Assembly (NCBI GenBank): GCA_910585785.1
Contig: CAJUEV010000001.1
Location: 124,001-188,000, forward strand
Direction of reading: 5' to 3'
Source: an uncultured Christensenella sp.
GTDB taxonomy: Bacteria > Bacillota > Clostridia > Christensenellales > Borkfalkiaceae
DNA: 64,000 nt
Below are positions 34,885-43,067 of this stretch, one piece after another. The notes beneath the pieces were generated by a model. That model was not told the origin of the DNA, searched no databases, and saw only the letters and a list, made by a program, of their open reading frames with translations. The number at the start of each line of letters is the position of its first letter. The first letter of the stretch is position 1. The position numbers and the translations under genes were made by a program.

Positions 34885-36144
34885 TTATTCCGCTTCCGCG
34901 CAACCCTCTTCAAGCGCAACTTCTTCCGCGGGAACAGCGGCAGGTTTTGCAAACTTTTTTTCAAAACAAATCTGAACTATCGATACGGCAAGCAGCGCAA
35001 CCGAAAGCACCGTCACGACTATGGGCACAGGGTAAGTTATTTTTAAATCAGCCGAATTTCCGGCAATACTCTCCGCCGCTTTAAAATATTCGGAAGCAGC
35101 AACCGCGATAAACGTTAAAAACGCAATTGCAAGTACAGCGAAAACAATTCCGTAAGTCAGTCTGCCTTTAACGTCCTTATTTGTAACCTGAGTTACGTGT
35201 TTTACGATAGCCGCCACACCGACGAAAACCATACAAACAAGCAAAACGTATGCCGTTACCGAAAGCGCAACCAACACATAGGCGTTGGTTACAATCGCCA
35301 TATTTTCATTAGACCTCACCAAATTGCCGAAATACAAAAGCAAACCTGCTCCATACCCTTCCGCAATTTCGCCGGCTGCGCGGGAAACCCCCAAAATACC
35401 CATTTTTATACCGTCCACTCCGCCTTGCGCAAACGTGTACGCCGAAACGGCGAAAATTCCTATAACAACAAAAGTCAGCGCCACGGAAGCGAGCGATAGC
35501 GACGATTTAACCGCAAAATCTTTGTTTGTAAATTCTTTTGCGCGAATTGCAATGCAGCAGCCAAGATATATCGCGAAAAATACGCCGCACAGCGAAATCC
35601 CCGCCGCAGAAACTTTGCTCAAATTAACTGAAACGTTTATTATCGATTCCCCCGTGGAAAAATTTTCAAGAGCGACAAGCGAAACAGCGGCTGCAAGCAA
35701 AACTCCGAAAGAAGCTATTGCATATTTTTCACCGCTCTTTTTGCCTTTGCCCGCAAGCGAAAGCGAGCAATATACAATCGCCATAATCGAAAGCGTGCAC
35801 ACGGAAATCAACGCGCCTGCGGAAATAGCCGCTCCTATAAAAAGAGGTATCAATCTCGTAATATAATACATATCGGAATCGGAACTTCCGTAACTGTCCG
35901 ATGCTAAATCCGCAAACCATACAAAGGCGTTTCTGAAATAATAATAAATATAATTATTTGTGGAAACAACTCTTCCGCCGCCAAAAGAAGCCGTTAAACT
36001 TGTTCCCAATAAAAAAACGAAAATAAGCGCAAACCCCGCAACCGCAATTGCGGACGAAAGGGAAATTATTCGCAATATCTTTTGTGCGGTAGTCCAACGG
36101 GCGGCGCTGCGCTCTTTTCCGGCGCACGCGCTTTCCCCCTGCAC
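34885..36144 (-). CDS. Polytopic membrane protein partnered with a zinc-ribbon protein
   Basis: A 419-residue protein, GTG start 2 nt after the zinc-ribbon stop. About ten hydrophobic segments arranged in three or four similar blocks (IISLSSAIAVAGFALIFVFL; LIPLFIGAAISAGALISVCTL; VLLAAAVSLVALENF; SLASVALTFVVIGIFAVSAY; VLVALSVTAYVLLVCMVFVG; LAIAFLTFIAVAASEY; IVVTVLSVALLAVSIVQICF) are separated by short loops. The C-terminus is acidic (VAAEEVALEEGCAEAE-like). No known family motif is seen. Codon usage is slightly less GC-rich than in its neighbours. It is probably a two-gene unit with the zinc ribbon, under an operator-bearing promoter. Confidence 0.7.
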   Translation of the reverse strand: MQGESACAGKERSAARWTTAQKILRIISLSSAIAVAGFALIFVFLLGTSLTASFGGGRVVSTNNYIYYYFRNAFVWFADLASDSYGSSDSDMYYITRLIPLFIGAAISAGALISVCTLSIMAIVYCSLSLAGKGKKSGEKYAIASFGVLLAAAVSLVALENFSTGESIINVSVNLSKVSAAGISLCGVFFAIYLGCCIAIRAKEFTNKDFAVKSSLSLASVALTFVVIGIFAVSAYTFAQGGVDGIKMGILGVSRAAGEIAEGYGAGLLLYFGNLVRSNENMAIVTNAYVLVALSVTAYVLLVCMVFVGVAAIVKHVTQVTNKDVKGRLTYGIVFAVLAIAFLTFIAVAASEYFKAAESIAGNSADLKITYPVPIVVTVLSVALLAVSIVQICFEKKFAKPAAVPAEEVALEEGCAEAE

Positions 36145-36146
36145 TA

Positions 36147-36347
36147 TTATGCTTTTATCCGCCTTTTCGGATTTACATAAACTTCCTCTTTTTCAAAACG
36201 CGCTCCGCAATATATGCAAAACGACGCTTCACCCTCGCACGTTTTTCCGCACTCGGGACAAGTCACCGTTCCGTCAACGCGTTTGCCGCAACTCTTGCAA
36301 AAAATTGCGTCCACGGGATTTTCCACCCCGCAGAATTTACAATCCAT
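36147..36347 (-). CDS. Double zinc-ribbon protein
   Basis: A 66-residue protein with two rubredoxin-like zinc ribbons: CKFCGVENPVDAIFCKSCG (C3, C6, C17, C20) and CPECGKTCEGEASFCIYCG. A basic tail follows (NPKRRIKA). All eight Cys are in place. Such modules usually head membrane proteins of Firmicutes; here the ribbon is a separate polypeptide directly before a polytopic protein, as if a fusion had been split. GGGGAG precedes the ATG. Confidence 0.85.
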   Translation of the reverse strand: MDCKFCGVENPVDAIFCKSCGKRVDGTVTCPECGKTCEGEASFCIYCGARFEKEEVYVNPKRRIKA

Positions 36348-36373
36348 ACACTTTCTCCCCGAAAAACTTATTA

Positions 36374-36424
36374 AACAACTAAGTTGTTGATTTTGATTAT
36401 AAGCGATTTTAACGTTTAAGTCAA
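36374..36424 (-). promoter_or_regulatory. Sigma-A promoter with downstream operator-like palindrome
   Basis: TTGACT (36419-36424), 17 bp, TATAAT (36396-36401) on the minus strand. A 15-bp inverted repeat AACAAC-TTA-GTTGTT (36374-36388) covers about +2 to +16. There is no T-tract after it, so it is an operator rather than a terminator. Confidence 0.7.
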
Positions 36425-36432
36425 TAGCGATT

Positions 36433-37248
36433 TCACTTTTCCGCTTCCGCGTCGGTTTCGGGCAGAAGTTCCGCCACGACTATTTCGGGACGGTTGAATA
36501 GGCGCAAAGGACACTCCGAATTGCCCAGACCGCGGGATATCACCGTTTTTAAACCGTCTATATTATGCAAGCCGGAAGTAAGTTTAGGAAACATTCCCTG
36601 ACCGGGAGAAAAAACACCTATACCCGTGAAAGGTATGCGCCACTGCCCGCCGTGCGCGTGCCCGCAAAGCGCAAGCGCATAGCCGTAGCCCGCGTACATA
36701 TAAGCAAAATGCGGCTTATGAAAAAGCAATACTTTTGCGCCCTCGCCCGCGGGCGTAATTTTTTCTATCGCGCCGTTTTTTTGCGACGAACATTTAAGCC
36801 CGACCAGCGTTATTCCGCATATATCCGCGCAGCAATCGTCCAAAACTCGGGCGCCCGCTTCAATAAGTTCGCTTTTGAAAACGCGGTATTGCAGCCCGCG
36901 CAGCTCGTGATTTCCGCTGACGAAAAACACAGGCGCTATTTTACTTAAATCGGAAACCGCTTCAAGCGCTACTTTTTTGTTTTTGGGGGTGTATTTATGA
37001 ATTATGTCGCCCGTCACCGCAATTATATCGGGCTTTTCCCGCATAACTTTTTCAATAAGTTTTACGTTTCTTTTGCCGAAGGTTTTGCCGTGCAAATCGC
37101 TTAAATGCACAATGCGCACCGCGCTGCGGCAACTTTTGTCCGCAACTTTATAACGCGTGATTTTAAGACAGGAATTATTGAACCACACAAACAGCGCCGT
37201 CAATACGACGCCGGCGCATATTCCCAGCCCAATCCACACGTATAACAC
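36433..37248 (-). CDS. Membrane-anchored calcineurin-like metallophosphoesterase (YkuE-like)
   Basis: A 271-residue protein. An N-terminal membrane helix (about 3-24) is followed by all five metallophosphoesterase motifs: IVHLSDLHG (DxH), AVTGDIIH (GDxx), VSGNHELRG (GNHE), LLFHKPH and CGHAHGGQW (GHxH). The GTG start directly follows the trmB stop (TAAGTG), with GGAGGTG upstream. Homologues with this layout act on membrane lipid phosphates or unknown phosphoesters at the outer face. It is co-transcribed with trmB. The substrate is not known. Confidence 0.9.
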   Translation of the reverse strand: MLYVWIGLGICAGVVLTALFVWFNNSCLKITRYKVADKSCRSAVRIVHLSDLHGKTFGKRNVKLIEKVMREKPDIIAVTGDIIHKYTPKNKKVALEAVSDLSKIAPVFFVSGNHELRGLQYRVFKSELIEAGARVLDDCCADICGITLVGLKCSSQKNGAIEKITPAGEGAKVLLFHKPHFAYMYAGYGYALALCGHAHGGQWRIPFTGIGVFSPGQGMFPKLTSGLHNIDGLKTVISRGLGNSECPLRLFNRPEIVVAELLPETDAEAEK

Positions 37249-37920
37249 TTATTTCACCTCCGCGCGTATGCGGTAAATTTTTTTGCCCGCCTCTTTAAAA
37301 CGCTTTTCGTGCTCGGTTTCCACGTCGCCCGCAACGGGATTTGCCGCCAAATCCTCGCAAACTTCCGCAATTTTAAACCCCGCTTCTTCAAAACTCTGCC
37401 TTGAAAATTCGTAAAAGGCTTTATCGTCCGTTTTTTGAATTATGCAGCCGCCCTTTTTAAGAATTTTTTTGTAAATTTCCAAAAAGCGCGGATGCGTAAG
37501 CCGCTGTTTTTTATAGCCTTCTTTGGGGAGCGGATTTGAAAAATTAAGATAAATCAACTCCACCGAGCCTTCTTTAAAATATTTTTCAAGCACTTCCGCC
37601 GCGCAATTCAAAAAATATACGTTGCGGATTTTTTCTTCCTTGGCGCGTTCAAGCGCTTCAATCAAAACGTTTGAAATTTTTTCGCACGCGATAAAATTTG
37701 TCCGGGGATTGAGTTTAGCGGTTTCGCAAACGAACTTGCCCTTGCCGCACCCAACTTCCAGACGAACGGGATTATCGTTGCCGAAAATAGTTTCAAGAGG
37801 CAGATACTCTTTATCCGCAGACGCGCGCTTCATATTTTTATCGCTTAAATTTGCCGTTGTAACAATGTCGCCGCACGCTTCAAGACGTTCTTCAAGGCGG
37901 CTTTTTTTGTGCATTCTCAT
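37249..37920 (-). CDS. trmB: tRNA (guanine-N7)-methyltransferase TrmB
   Basis: A 223-residue enzyme. PVRLEVGCGKGKFVCETAKL is the SAM-binding motif I, NFIACEKISNVLIEALERA motif II, and VELIYLNFSNPLPKEGYKKQRLTHPRFL corresponds to the family NFxxPxPKxxHxKRRL region. It methylates G46 of tRNA. The sequence DPWPK of many homologues is here NPLPK. There is no Shine-Dalgarno; a TGATAAAAT extended -10 lies 6 nt before the ATG, so a leaderless mRNA is predicted. Met3 could be an alternative start. Confidence 0.94.
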   Translation of the reverse strand: MRMHKKSRLEERLEACGDIVTTANLSDKNMKRASADKEYLPLETIFGNDNPVRLEVGCGKGKFVCETAKLNPRTNFIACEKISNVLIEALERAKEEKIRNVYFLNCAAEVLEKYFKEGSVELIYLNFSNPLPKEGYKKQRLTHPRFLEIYKKILKKGGCIIQKTDDKAFYEFSRQSFEEAGFKIAEVCEDLAANPVAGDVETEHEKRFKEAGKKIYRIRAEVK

Positions 37921-37926
37921 AAAAAA

Positions 37927-37955
37927 ATTTTATCACAGGCGCGGAAAATAGGCAA
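37927..37955 (-). promoter_or_regulatory. Promoter of trmB, predicted leaderless
   Basis: TTGCCT (37950-37955), 17 bp, TAAAAT (37927-37932) with TGA before it (extended -10). Six T residues then lead to the ATG at 37920. Confidence 0.6.
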
Positions 37956-38109
37956 GGATTTAAAGTGCTGAAAAGTAACGCTTTTATTTTGTTTTTATTT
38001 TACGCAAAAACGTTTAGCCGCTTATTTTAAGGGTACTTTAACTAACGTCGGGTGAAAAAAATTTATGCGGAGTGCGGGTCGGGCGCGGCTTCGCCAAGGA
38101 GAGAAATTT

Positions 38110-38661
38110 TTGACTGTAATACAAATTATCGACGCCTTCGCGTTTTACGGCGCGGACGTAATCTTGCTTGCGTTTGTCACCGCGCTGACGGTGCAGATTT
38201 GCAAGGCGACTTTTTTGAAAAAAATCAACAAAAAACTTTTTACTTTTTTGCCGTTTACCTTCGGCACGCTGTTTTACGCCGTTTACGCCGCGGTAAGAAA
38301 TTTAAGTTTTATTTACCTTGTAAACGAGTATATTTCTATAATAGAACACGGAATTTCCGTGGGAGCGGCGGCTACGTTATTATACGTTTTATACGAGCAA
38401 TTCGTGCGTGAAAAAAAAGGCGGACTTTCCGCGGCGGAAGGGGTGATTTCCGCGTTAATCGAGGGATATGTGCCGTGCGAACGGGTTGACAGCGTTGCAA
38501 AACTTATTTCGGAAGCTATACAAAAGGACGTGACGGGCGCGGGCGCGAAGAAAGCGGAAGATATTCTAAAACAATATTCGTACGAAAATATGACGGAAAC
38601 CGACTTGAAGATGCTTGCAAATCTTATTATTGAAACGCTTGCGCACGTAAATGCCGCCTGA
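38110..38661 (+). CDS. Small membrane protein with soluble C-terminal domain
   Basis: A 183-residue protein, start taken as TTG because AAGGAGAG lies 8 nt upstream; an ATG 15 codons earlier lacks a site. Three membrane helices (about 8-30, 44-66, 78-98) precede a helical soluble domain (about 105-183) with GGLSAAEGVISALIEGYVP and DILKQYSYENMTETDLKML. I do not recognise it. It stands alone between divergent trmB and the convergent ger operon, and shares a two-way terminator with gerC. Confidence 0.72.
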   Translation: MTVIQIIDAFAFYGADVILLAFVTALTVQICKATFLKKINKKLFTFLPFTFGTLFYAVYAAVRNLSFIYLVNEYISIIEHGISVGAAATLLYVLYEQFVREKKGGLSAAEGVISALIEGYVPCERVDSVAKLISEAIQKDVTGAGAKKAEDILKQYSYENMTETDLKMLANLIIETLAHVNAA

Positions 38662-38722
38662 AACGCCGTTTATCGGCGCATACTCGGGGGCTAACTGTTT
38701 ATTAACTACAAATTAACTACGG

Positions 38723-38755
38723 GGGGCGGAACCGCTTTTTAAGCGGTTCCGCCCC
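38723..38755. terminator. Bidirectional terminator between the small membrane protein and gerC
   Basis: A 15-bp perfect stem (38723-38737 with 38741-38755) with a 3-nt loop, followed by TATTTTACTTT on the plus strand. It lies between two convergent stops. Confidence 0.85.
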
Positions 38756-38775
38756 TATTTTACTTTAAAACTTAC

Positions 38776-40080
38776 TCAGTTTACGCTTTGAATATCAATA
38801 TCGTATTTCACCGTCATTCGCTGCAACAAATCGTCCTTAAACGCTTCAAAATATTTAGTCGCGTTCTTATACAAAAGTTCCTTTGCGCAGATAACGTCGC
38901 CTCCGCTTGACTTTACGTCGTCCATAAGGCTTTCAAATCTTCCCTGCATCTCCTTTTCGGCGCTTTCAAGCACGGATGGCTTTACAACGTCGTCGGTGAT
39001 AATCTTTTTCAGGTCCACCTTTACCCTTGCGCCCTGAATCTGCGCTTTGGCTTTAAATTTTACGGTGAGTTCGGGCACGCCGTCCACAACTTTAAGTTTT
39101 GTTCCGCAATCCACGCTTTTAAGCCCCAGCGTATAGTGTATTCCGTCCGAATCGCAAGGCAACACCGCAAGACGTATTTCGTTTTGCAACAGACAAAGCG
39201 CAAACGACTGTTGCTCGTCAAGCACGCCTACAAACCGCCCGTCGGAAAAATACGCGGTTTTGCGCGCGGTAAACTCCACTTCGCCGCCCTGACCGCTTTG
39301 TCCTCTTTGACCTCCGCTTTGACCTCCGCTTTGTCCCTGCTCGCCGCCGCTTCCGCCGCCTTGACCTCCGCTTTGCTGGTTTTGCTGACCTTGTCCGCCC
39401 TGCCCCGCGCCGTCGCCGCCGACGTTGTCGCCGTTGCCGCCCTGTTGCGAGGTGCCCGGTTGGTTTACCTGAACGTAAGGCATATAGCACGCTTTACTTT
39501 CCGAATACTGCATCGCGGCAATTTTTTTAAGGTTTGCGCTTGTGACGTTGGCGGATTTTTCCACCTCGTCGGACAAAATTTTTCTAATCGCTTCCGAAGT
39601 CATCTCGGAAACCGCGGACTTCATTGCAAGCATATCCGATGCGTTGCCCTCGCACATTGCTACAAGCGCGGTAAGTTCGGAATAATTTTTTCTGTAAAAG
39701 CAGCCCAAAACGCGGAACAACTCTTTGTCGCGGCAGCTTTCGCCGATGAGTATAAGCTTGCAAAACTGCAATTTGGGATAAAATCCCGTTTTAGAGTTTA
39801 TTTCGTTCATTGCGTCGGCTATCGTCAAGCCGCTGCCCTGAACCTGAGTATAAACTATATTTTCGCCGCTTTGCGAAGGTTGCGGAACGGCTATTTCCGC
39901 CGTCACCTGCACTTCTCCGCCGTCGGTATCTATGCCCACGGCGGTTATTATAGAGGTTTTGTGAATGTCCACCAGCCCGAAGTCGTTGGTAAAAAACAGT
40001 CCGCCCAAAATTAAAAATATCAACCAATAAATTACGACGAAAAATTTATTGACTACCGGCTTTTTTGCCCTGCCTTTCAC
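38776..40080 (-). CDS. gerAC: Spore germination receptor C subunit (GerAC family), atypical
   Basis: A 434-residue protein. Family features include the early IHKTSIITAVGIDTDGGEV, CKLILIGESCRDKELFRVL and a C-terminal domain ending LLQRMTVKYDIDIQSVN. GerAC proteins are normally lipoproteins. Here the N-terminal segment (12-30, FFVVIYWLIFLILGGLFF) has no lipobox Cys, so it is probably a plain membrane anchor. A Gly/Gln/Ser-rich stretch spans 208-266 between the first and second domains. The GTG start overlaps the gerAB stop by 4 nt. It is last in the A-B-C operon. Confidence 0.88.
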   Translation of the reverse strand: MKGRAKKPVVNKFFVVIYWLIFLILGGLFFTNDFGLVDIHKTSIITAVGIDTDGGEVQVTAEIAVPQPSQSGENIVYTQVQGSGLTIADAMNEINSKTGFYPKLQFCKLILIGESCRDKELFRVLGCFYRKNYSELTALVAMCEGNASDMLAMKSAVSEMTSEAIRKILSDEVEKSANVTSANLKKIAAMQYSESKACYMPYVQVNQPGTSQQGGNGDNVGGDGAGQGGQGQQNQQSGGQGGGSGGEQGQSGGQSGGQRGQSGQGGEVEFTARKTAYFSDGRFVGVLDEQQSFALCLLQNEIRLAVLPCDSDGIHYTLGLKSVDCGTKLKVVDGVPELTVKFKAKAQIQGARVKVDLKKIITDDVVKPSVLESAEKEMQGRFESLMDDVKSSGGDVICAKELLYKNATKYFEAFKDDLLQRMTVKYDIDIQSVN

Positions 40081-41150
40081 ACGCGTTTCCTCCTTTTAAG
40101 CGTCCAGGCAAGCAGCGGCAAAATTATTGTAAACAGCGCCGCCGCCACCCAGAACCAATTGAAATAAGCGCGGTAAATCGCGTTGTACACTACGTCCGTA
40201 AAAATCAGTATCGCCGCAAGCGCAACGTTTATTCCTATGGAAATCAAGGCGTATTTTTCCGTTCCTATGCAAGCGGCAAGACATTGTACCGCCATCTGCA
40301 TATTGAGCACGGTTGCAAACAGCATAACCACTTCCAGCGCGAAAAGCAAAATAAGGTCTATTCTGCCCAGCGTTTCTATTGCGGGGAAAAACAGCGAAGT
40401 CCTTGCAACGGCAAACGTCCTTGACGGGGCAACCGCGCCGTAAACTCCGTAAAACACCGCAAGAAACAGCAGCACAACTGCGGCGCCTCCCGCATAGGCG
40501 AAGGTCAATTTTGCCGCGTCACCCTTTTTGTACTTAAATCTGCCCATAAACATAAGCATCCAGCAAGGCGCGGTAAAGTGAAAGGACATTCCCGAAAAAC
40601 CGCCCAAAAGTTTGGTTATCGGCGTTTTAAGCACGGGAGAAAGTTCTTCCCAACGCACCGAACTGAACGCCATAATAAACAAACTTACCATAGTTACTAC
40701 GAAAATGGGGAAGCAAACGTCCGCGCATCTGCCTATGTTGGTCAATTTTTTGCCGCACGCGTACGCGGCGAACACAAAAAACGGCAAAAACACCACAAGC
40801 GAAGGTACGGTATCGTAAAAGATATTGTGGATATACTGCTTTTGTTCGAAAACGGGCAGGACGGAAGCCGCAAAGAAAAACAGTGCAAATAGGGCGAAAA
40901 CTATTCGCGCGCCGACGTTGCCCAACGTATCTTCAAGCAGTTCGAAAAAAGTTTTGTCCGTTTTTGAGCACAAATACGCCACCGCCCAGATTACTATGCC
41001 CTCTACCAAAAAACTTGCCGCCGCGGGAAAAAGCAAATCTCTGCCGCATAACTGGCTTAAAATAGTGGGGTACATAAGCAATTTTGTTACGGCGGTATAC
41101 GCCAAAAATATAAAGCAAATCTGCCTTACGTTAATCTTCATTTCTTTCAA
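40077..41150 (-). CDS. gerAB: Spore germination receptor B subunit (GerAB family)
   Basis: A 357-residue integral membrane protein with about ten helices, of the amino acid/polyamine/organocation superfamily. Typical elements are the N-terminal INVRQICFIFLAYTAVTKLL, the HDTVPSLVVFLPFFVFAAYAC-like third segment and the mid-protein WEELSPVLKTPITKLLGG. The B subunit of the receptor is thought to bind the germinant in the spore inner membrane. It overlaps gerAA by 20 nt. The Lys/Arg-rich end (LKRRKRV) is cytoplasmic. The ligand cannot be predicted. Confidence 0.92.
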   Translation of the reverse strand: MKEMKINVRQICFIFLAYTAVTKLLMYPTILSQLCGRDLLFPAAASFLVEGIVIWAVAYLCSKTDKTFFELLEDTLGNVGARIVFALFALFFFAASVLPVFEQKQYIHNIFYDTVPSLVVFLPFFVFAAYACGKKLTNIGRCADVCFPIFVVTMVSLFIMAFSSVRWEELSPVLKTPITKLLGGFSGMSFHFTAPCWMLMFMGRFKYKKGDAAKLTFAYAGGAAVVLLFLAVFYGVYGAVAPSRTFAVARTSLFFPAIETLGRIDLILLFALEVVMLFATVLNMQMAVQCLAACIGTEKYALISIGINVALAAILIFTDVVYNAIYRAYFNWFWVAAALFTIILPLLAWTLKRRKRV

Positions 41151-42564
41151 GTCTAACTTTCTCCTTGACTTTTAAAACTTTGGGTCTGTTTTTCAAAGTA
41201 TACAAATCCGCTTTTATAAGGCTGTCGTACAAATCGCTTTTTACAAGCGGCGCAAACGGCGCAACCAATGGCACCCCGTACGACTGCTCGGAAACTACAT
41301 AACAAATTATATAAGCGCTTAAAACTATAACCCCGAAAGGTCCTATGCTGCCAGCGATTATAAGGTACATCCAGCGTATGGTCGTGGTGGTTTCAACCGC
41401 ATTCGGCACGGTGTACAGACATATTGCCGAAAACGCAATAATTATTATCGCCGGTGTGGAAATTATGCCCGCCTTAACCGCCGTATCGCCCAGAACAAGC
41501 GCGCCCACTACCGAAAGCGCAAGCCCCACGTACTTAGGCATTCGTATGGAAGCCTCGTTTAAAACTTCAAGCACGAACAACGTCAAAAACATTTCCGCGC
41601 TGGGCGACAGGGCAAGCCCCGCAACCGAACTTGAAATTTTTAGAAGAAGCTGAAAGGGTATTATCTGAATTTTGAAAAGCTGCGCAGCAATGTAGGTTGC
41701 GGGCAGCAATATTCCCAAAAATATAGAAACAACTCTTAAAATACGCAGCGTGGTGGCTCGGTATGAAGAAACGTAATAGTCCTCTACGGACTGAAAATCT
41801 TCTACAAGCATATACGGCACCGTCAACAGTATCGGAGAGCCGTCCACCACTATTCCCACCCTGCCTTCGCAAAGTTTTGCGCAGAACACGTCCGGCTTTT
41901 CGGAAGTGCCGCACTGTTTAAAGAGCGAGCGCGGGCGTTTTGCAAGAAACTGCCCCACGTAAGACGAATCGGGAATGATGTCTATTTTGTTTTCTATAAT
42001 TTCCTTTTCTATTTTTTTCGGTAAATTTTTATCGCACAAACCGTCTATATAAATAATGGAAACGGCGGTTTCGGACTTTTCGCCTACTTTTATTGTTTTT
42101 ATCTGCAAGTTGGGGCTTTTGATTCTTTTGCGAATTAACCCAAGATTTACCTTTATATCTTCGGTAAATCCTTCGCGGGGACCGTGCACGGCAACCTGCG
42201 TAGGCGGCTCGGCGACGGTGCGTCCGGGAGGATTTTTAAGCCCTATTACAAAAAAGTCCTTTTCTCCGTCCACAAAAAGTACTGCGTTGCCGTCCGAAAT
42301 TTCTTTTATTGCGTCCTTTATTTTATCGCCGTCCTTCACTTCCGGCGAGGCGAGAAACTGCTTTACTTCCTGCAAATTCGCGTTTTGCTCTGCAATTCGC
42401 AACGGTTTTACCACAAGTTCGCCTATTAGCGCCTTGTCCGCAATACCGTCCGCATAAATTACGGCGAATTTTTTGCCCTTTTCAGACGAAAACTCAAAAA
42501 CCAGAATATCCTGCGAAGATAAAATATCTTTAACCGATTTAATATTTTTTTCCAACGTAGTCAT
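41131..42564 (-). CDS. gerAA: Spore germination receptor A subunit (GerAA family)
   Basis: A 477-residue protein. The soluble N-terminal half has VFEFSSEKGKKFAVIYADG and the conserved IKSPNLQIKTIKVGEKSETAVSIIYIDG. PKKIEKEIIENKID and GRVGIVVDGSPILLTVPYML precede four to five membrane helices (about 285-440) including LLKISSSVAGLALSPSAEMFLTL and a C-terminal VPLVAPFAPLVKSDLYDSLI. All are hallmarks of GerA proteins. It is first in the A-B-C operon. A SigG-like promoter lies immediately upstream, with no ribosome site. Confidence 0.95.
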   Translation of the reverse strand: MTTLEKNIKSVKDILSSQDILVFEFSSEKGKKFAVIYADGIADKALIGELVVKPLRIAEQNANLQEVKQFLASPEVKDGDKIKDAIKEISDGNAVLFVDGEKDFFVIGLKNPPGRTVAEPPTQVAVHGPREGFTEDIKVNLGLIRKRIKSPNLQIKTIKVGEKSETAVSIIYIDGLCDKNLPKKIEKEIIENKIDIIPDSSYVGQFLAKRPRSLFKQCGTSEKPDVFCAKLCEGRVGIVVDGSPILLTVPYMLVEDFQSVEDYYVSSYRATTLRILRVVSIFLGILLPATYIAAQLFKIQIIPFQLLLKISSSVAGLALSPSAEMFLTLFVLEVLNEASIRMPKYVGLALSVVGALVLGDTAVKAGIISTPAIIIIAFSAICLYTVPNAVETTTTIRWMYLIIAGSIGPFGVIVLSAYIICYVVSEQSYGVPLVAPFAPLVKSDLYDSLIKADLYTLKNRPKVLKVKEKVRLERNED

Positions 42565-42569
42565 ACGTT

Positions 42570-42598
42570 TATTATCAGTATTAATTTGTAAATAATTC
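42570..42598 (-). promoter_or_regulatory. Candidate forespore (SigG) promoter of the ger operon
   Basis: GAATT, 17 bp, GATAATA on the minus strand. This is one mismatch from each half of GHATR / CATWMTA-type elements. Ger operons are SigG-dependent in known sporeformers. The ATG lies only 5 nt after the -10. Confidence 0.35.
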
Positions 42599-42701
42599 TT
42601 ATAACCGTATAAATAGTTAAAACGGACGGCGTTTACCTCGCGGCAAGCGCAGCCAACCTTTTCCCCTACGATAAATTTTTAGAAAATTTTAACAAAAATA
42701 C

Positions 42702-42732
42702 TTGACAAGGCATACTCTGCTATGTATAGTAT
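42702..42732 (+). promoter_or_regulatory. Sigma-A promoter with PadR-operator-like inverted repeat
   Basis: Perfect TTGACA (42702-42707), 17 bp, TATAGT (42725-42730). An inverted repeat ATACT...AGTAT (42712-42732) covers the spacer and -10, which suits autorepression by the PadR protein encoded next. Confidence 0.7.
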
Positions 42733-42755
42733 TAGACAAAGCGGGGTATTTGTAA

Positions 42756-43067
42756 ATGGATATTCAATTAAAAAAAGGAATTTTAGACGTTTGCGTACTT
42801 CACGCTATTTCAAATGGCGAAAGTTACGGCTATAAAATAATAAGCGATTTGGAAGGCGTGATAGAAATATCCGAAAGCACCCTGTATCCCATTTTAAAGA
42901 GGTTGGAAGCGGGAGGATTTATTACCGCGCGTACCGCCGAATTCAGCGGCAGACTGCGAAGGTATTACAAAATTACCCGCGCAGGACTAAAAAAACTGGT
43001 TTCCGGCAAGGACGACTTGCTTGAAATAAATCAAATTTATAAAAAAATCTTCGGAGGAAGAATATGA
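42756..43067 (+). CDS. PadR-family transcriptional repressor
   Basis: A 103-residue winged-helix regulator: LKKGILDVCVLHAISNGESYGYKI, then ISESTLYPILKRLEAGGFI and YYKITRAGLKKL are diagnostic of the short PadR subfamily-2. These usually repress their own operon and respond to envelope or drug stress. GGGG precedes the start. The ATG of the next gene overlaps its stop (ATGA). It heads a PadR-HAAS-DUF4097 operon. Confidence 0.94.
   Translation: MDIQLKKGILDVCVLHAISNGESYGYKIISDLEGVIEISESTLYPILKRLEAGGFITARTAEFSGRLRRYYKITRAGLKKLVSGKDDLLEINQIYKKIFGGRI

Noticed and set aside
36374..36388. AACAAC-TAA-GTTGTT hairpin as terminator of an upstream gene
   Set aside because: It has no T-tract and sits just downstream of a consensus promoter; an operator is the better reading.
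39136..40014. Long plus-strand frame (292 codons) opposite gerC
   Set aside because: It arises from the codon bias of gerC on the other strand. It has no start site and a low-complexity Ala/Leu/Ser composition over the Gly/Gln insert.
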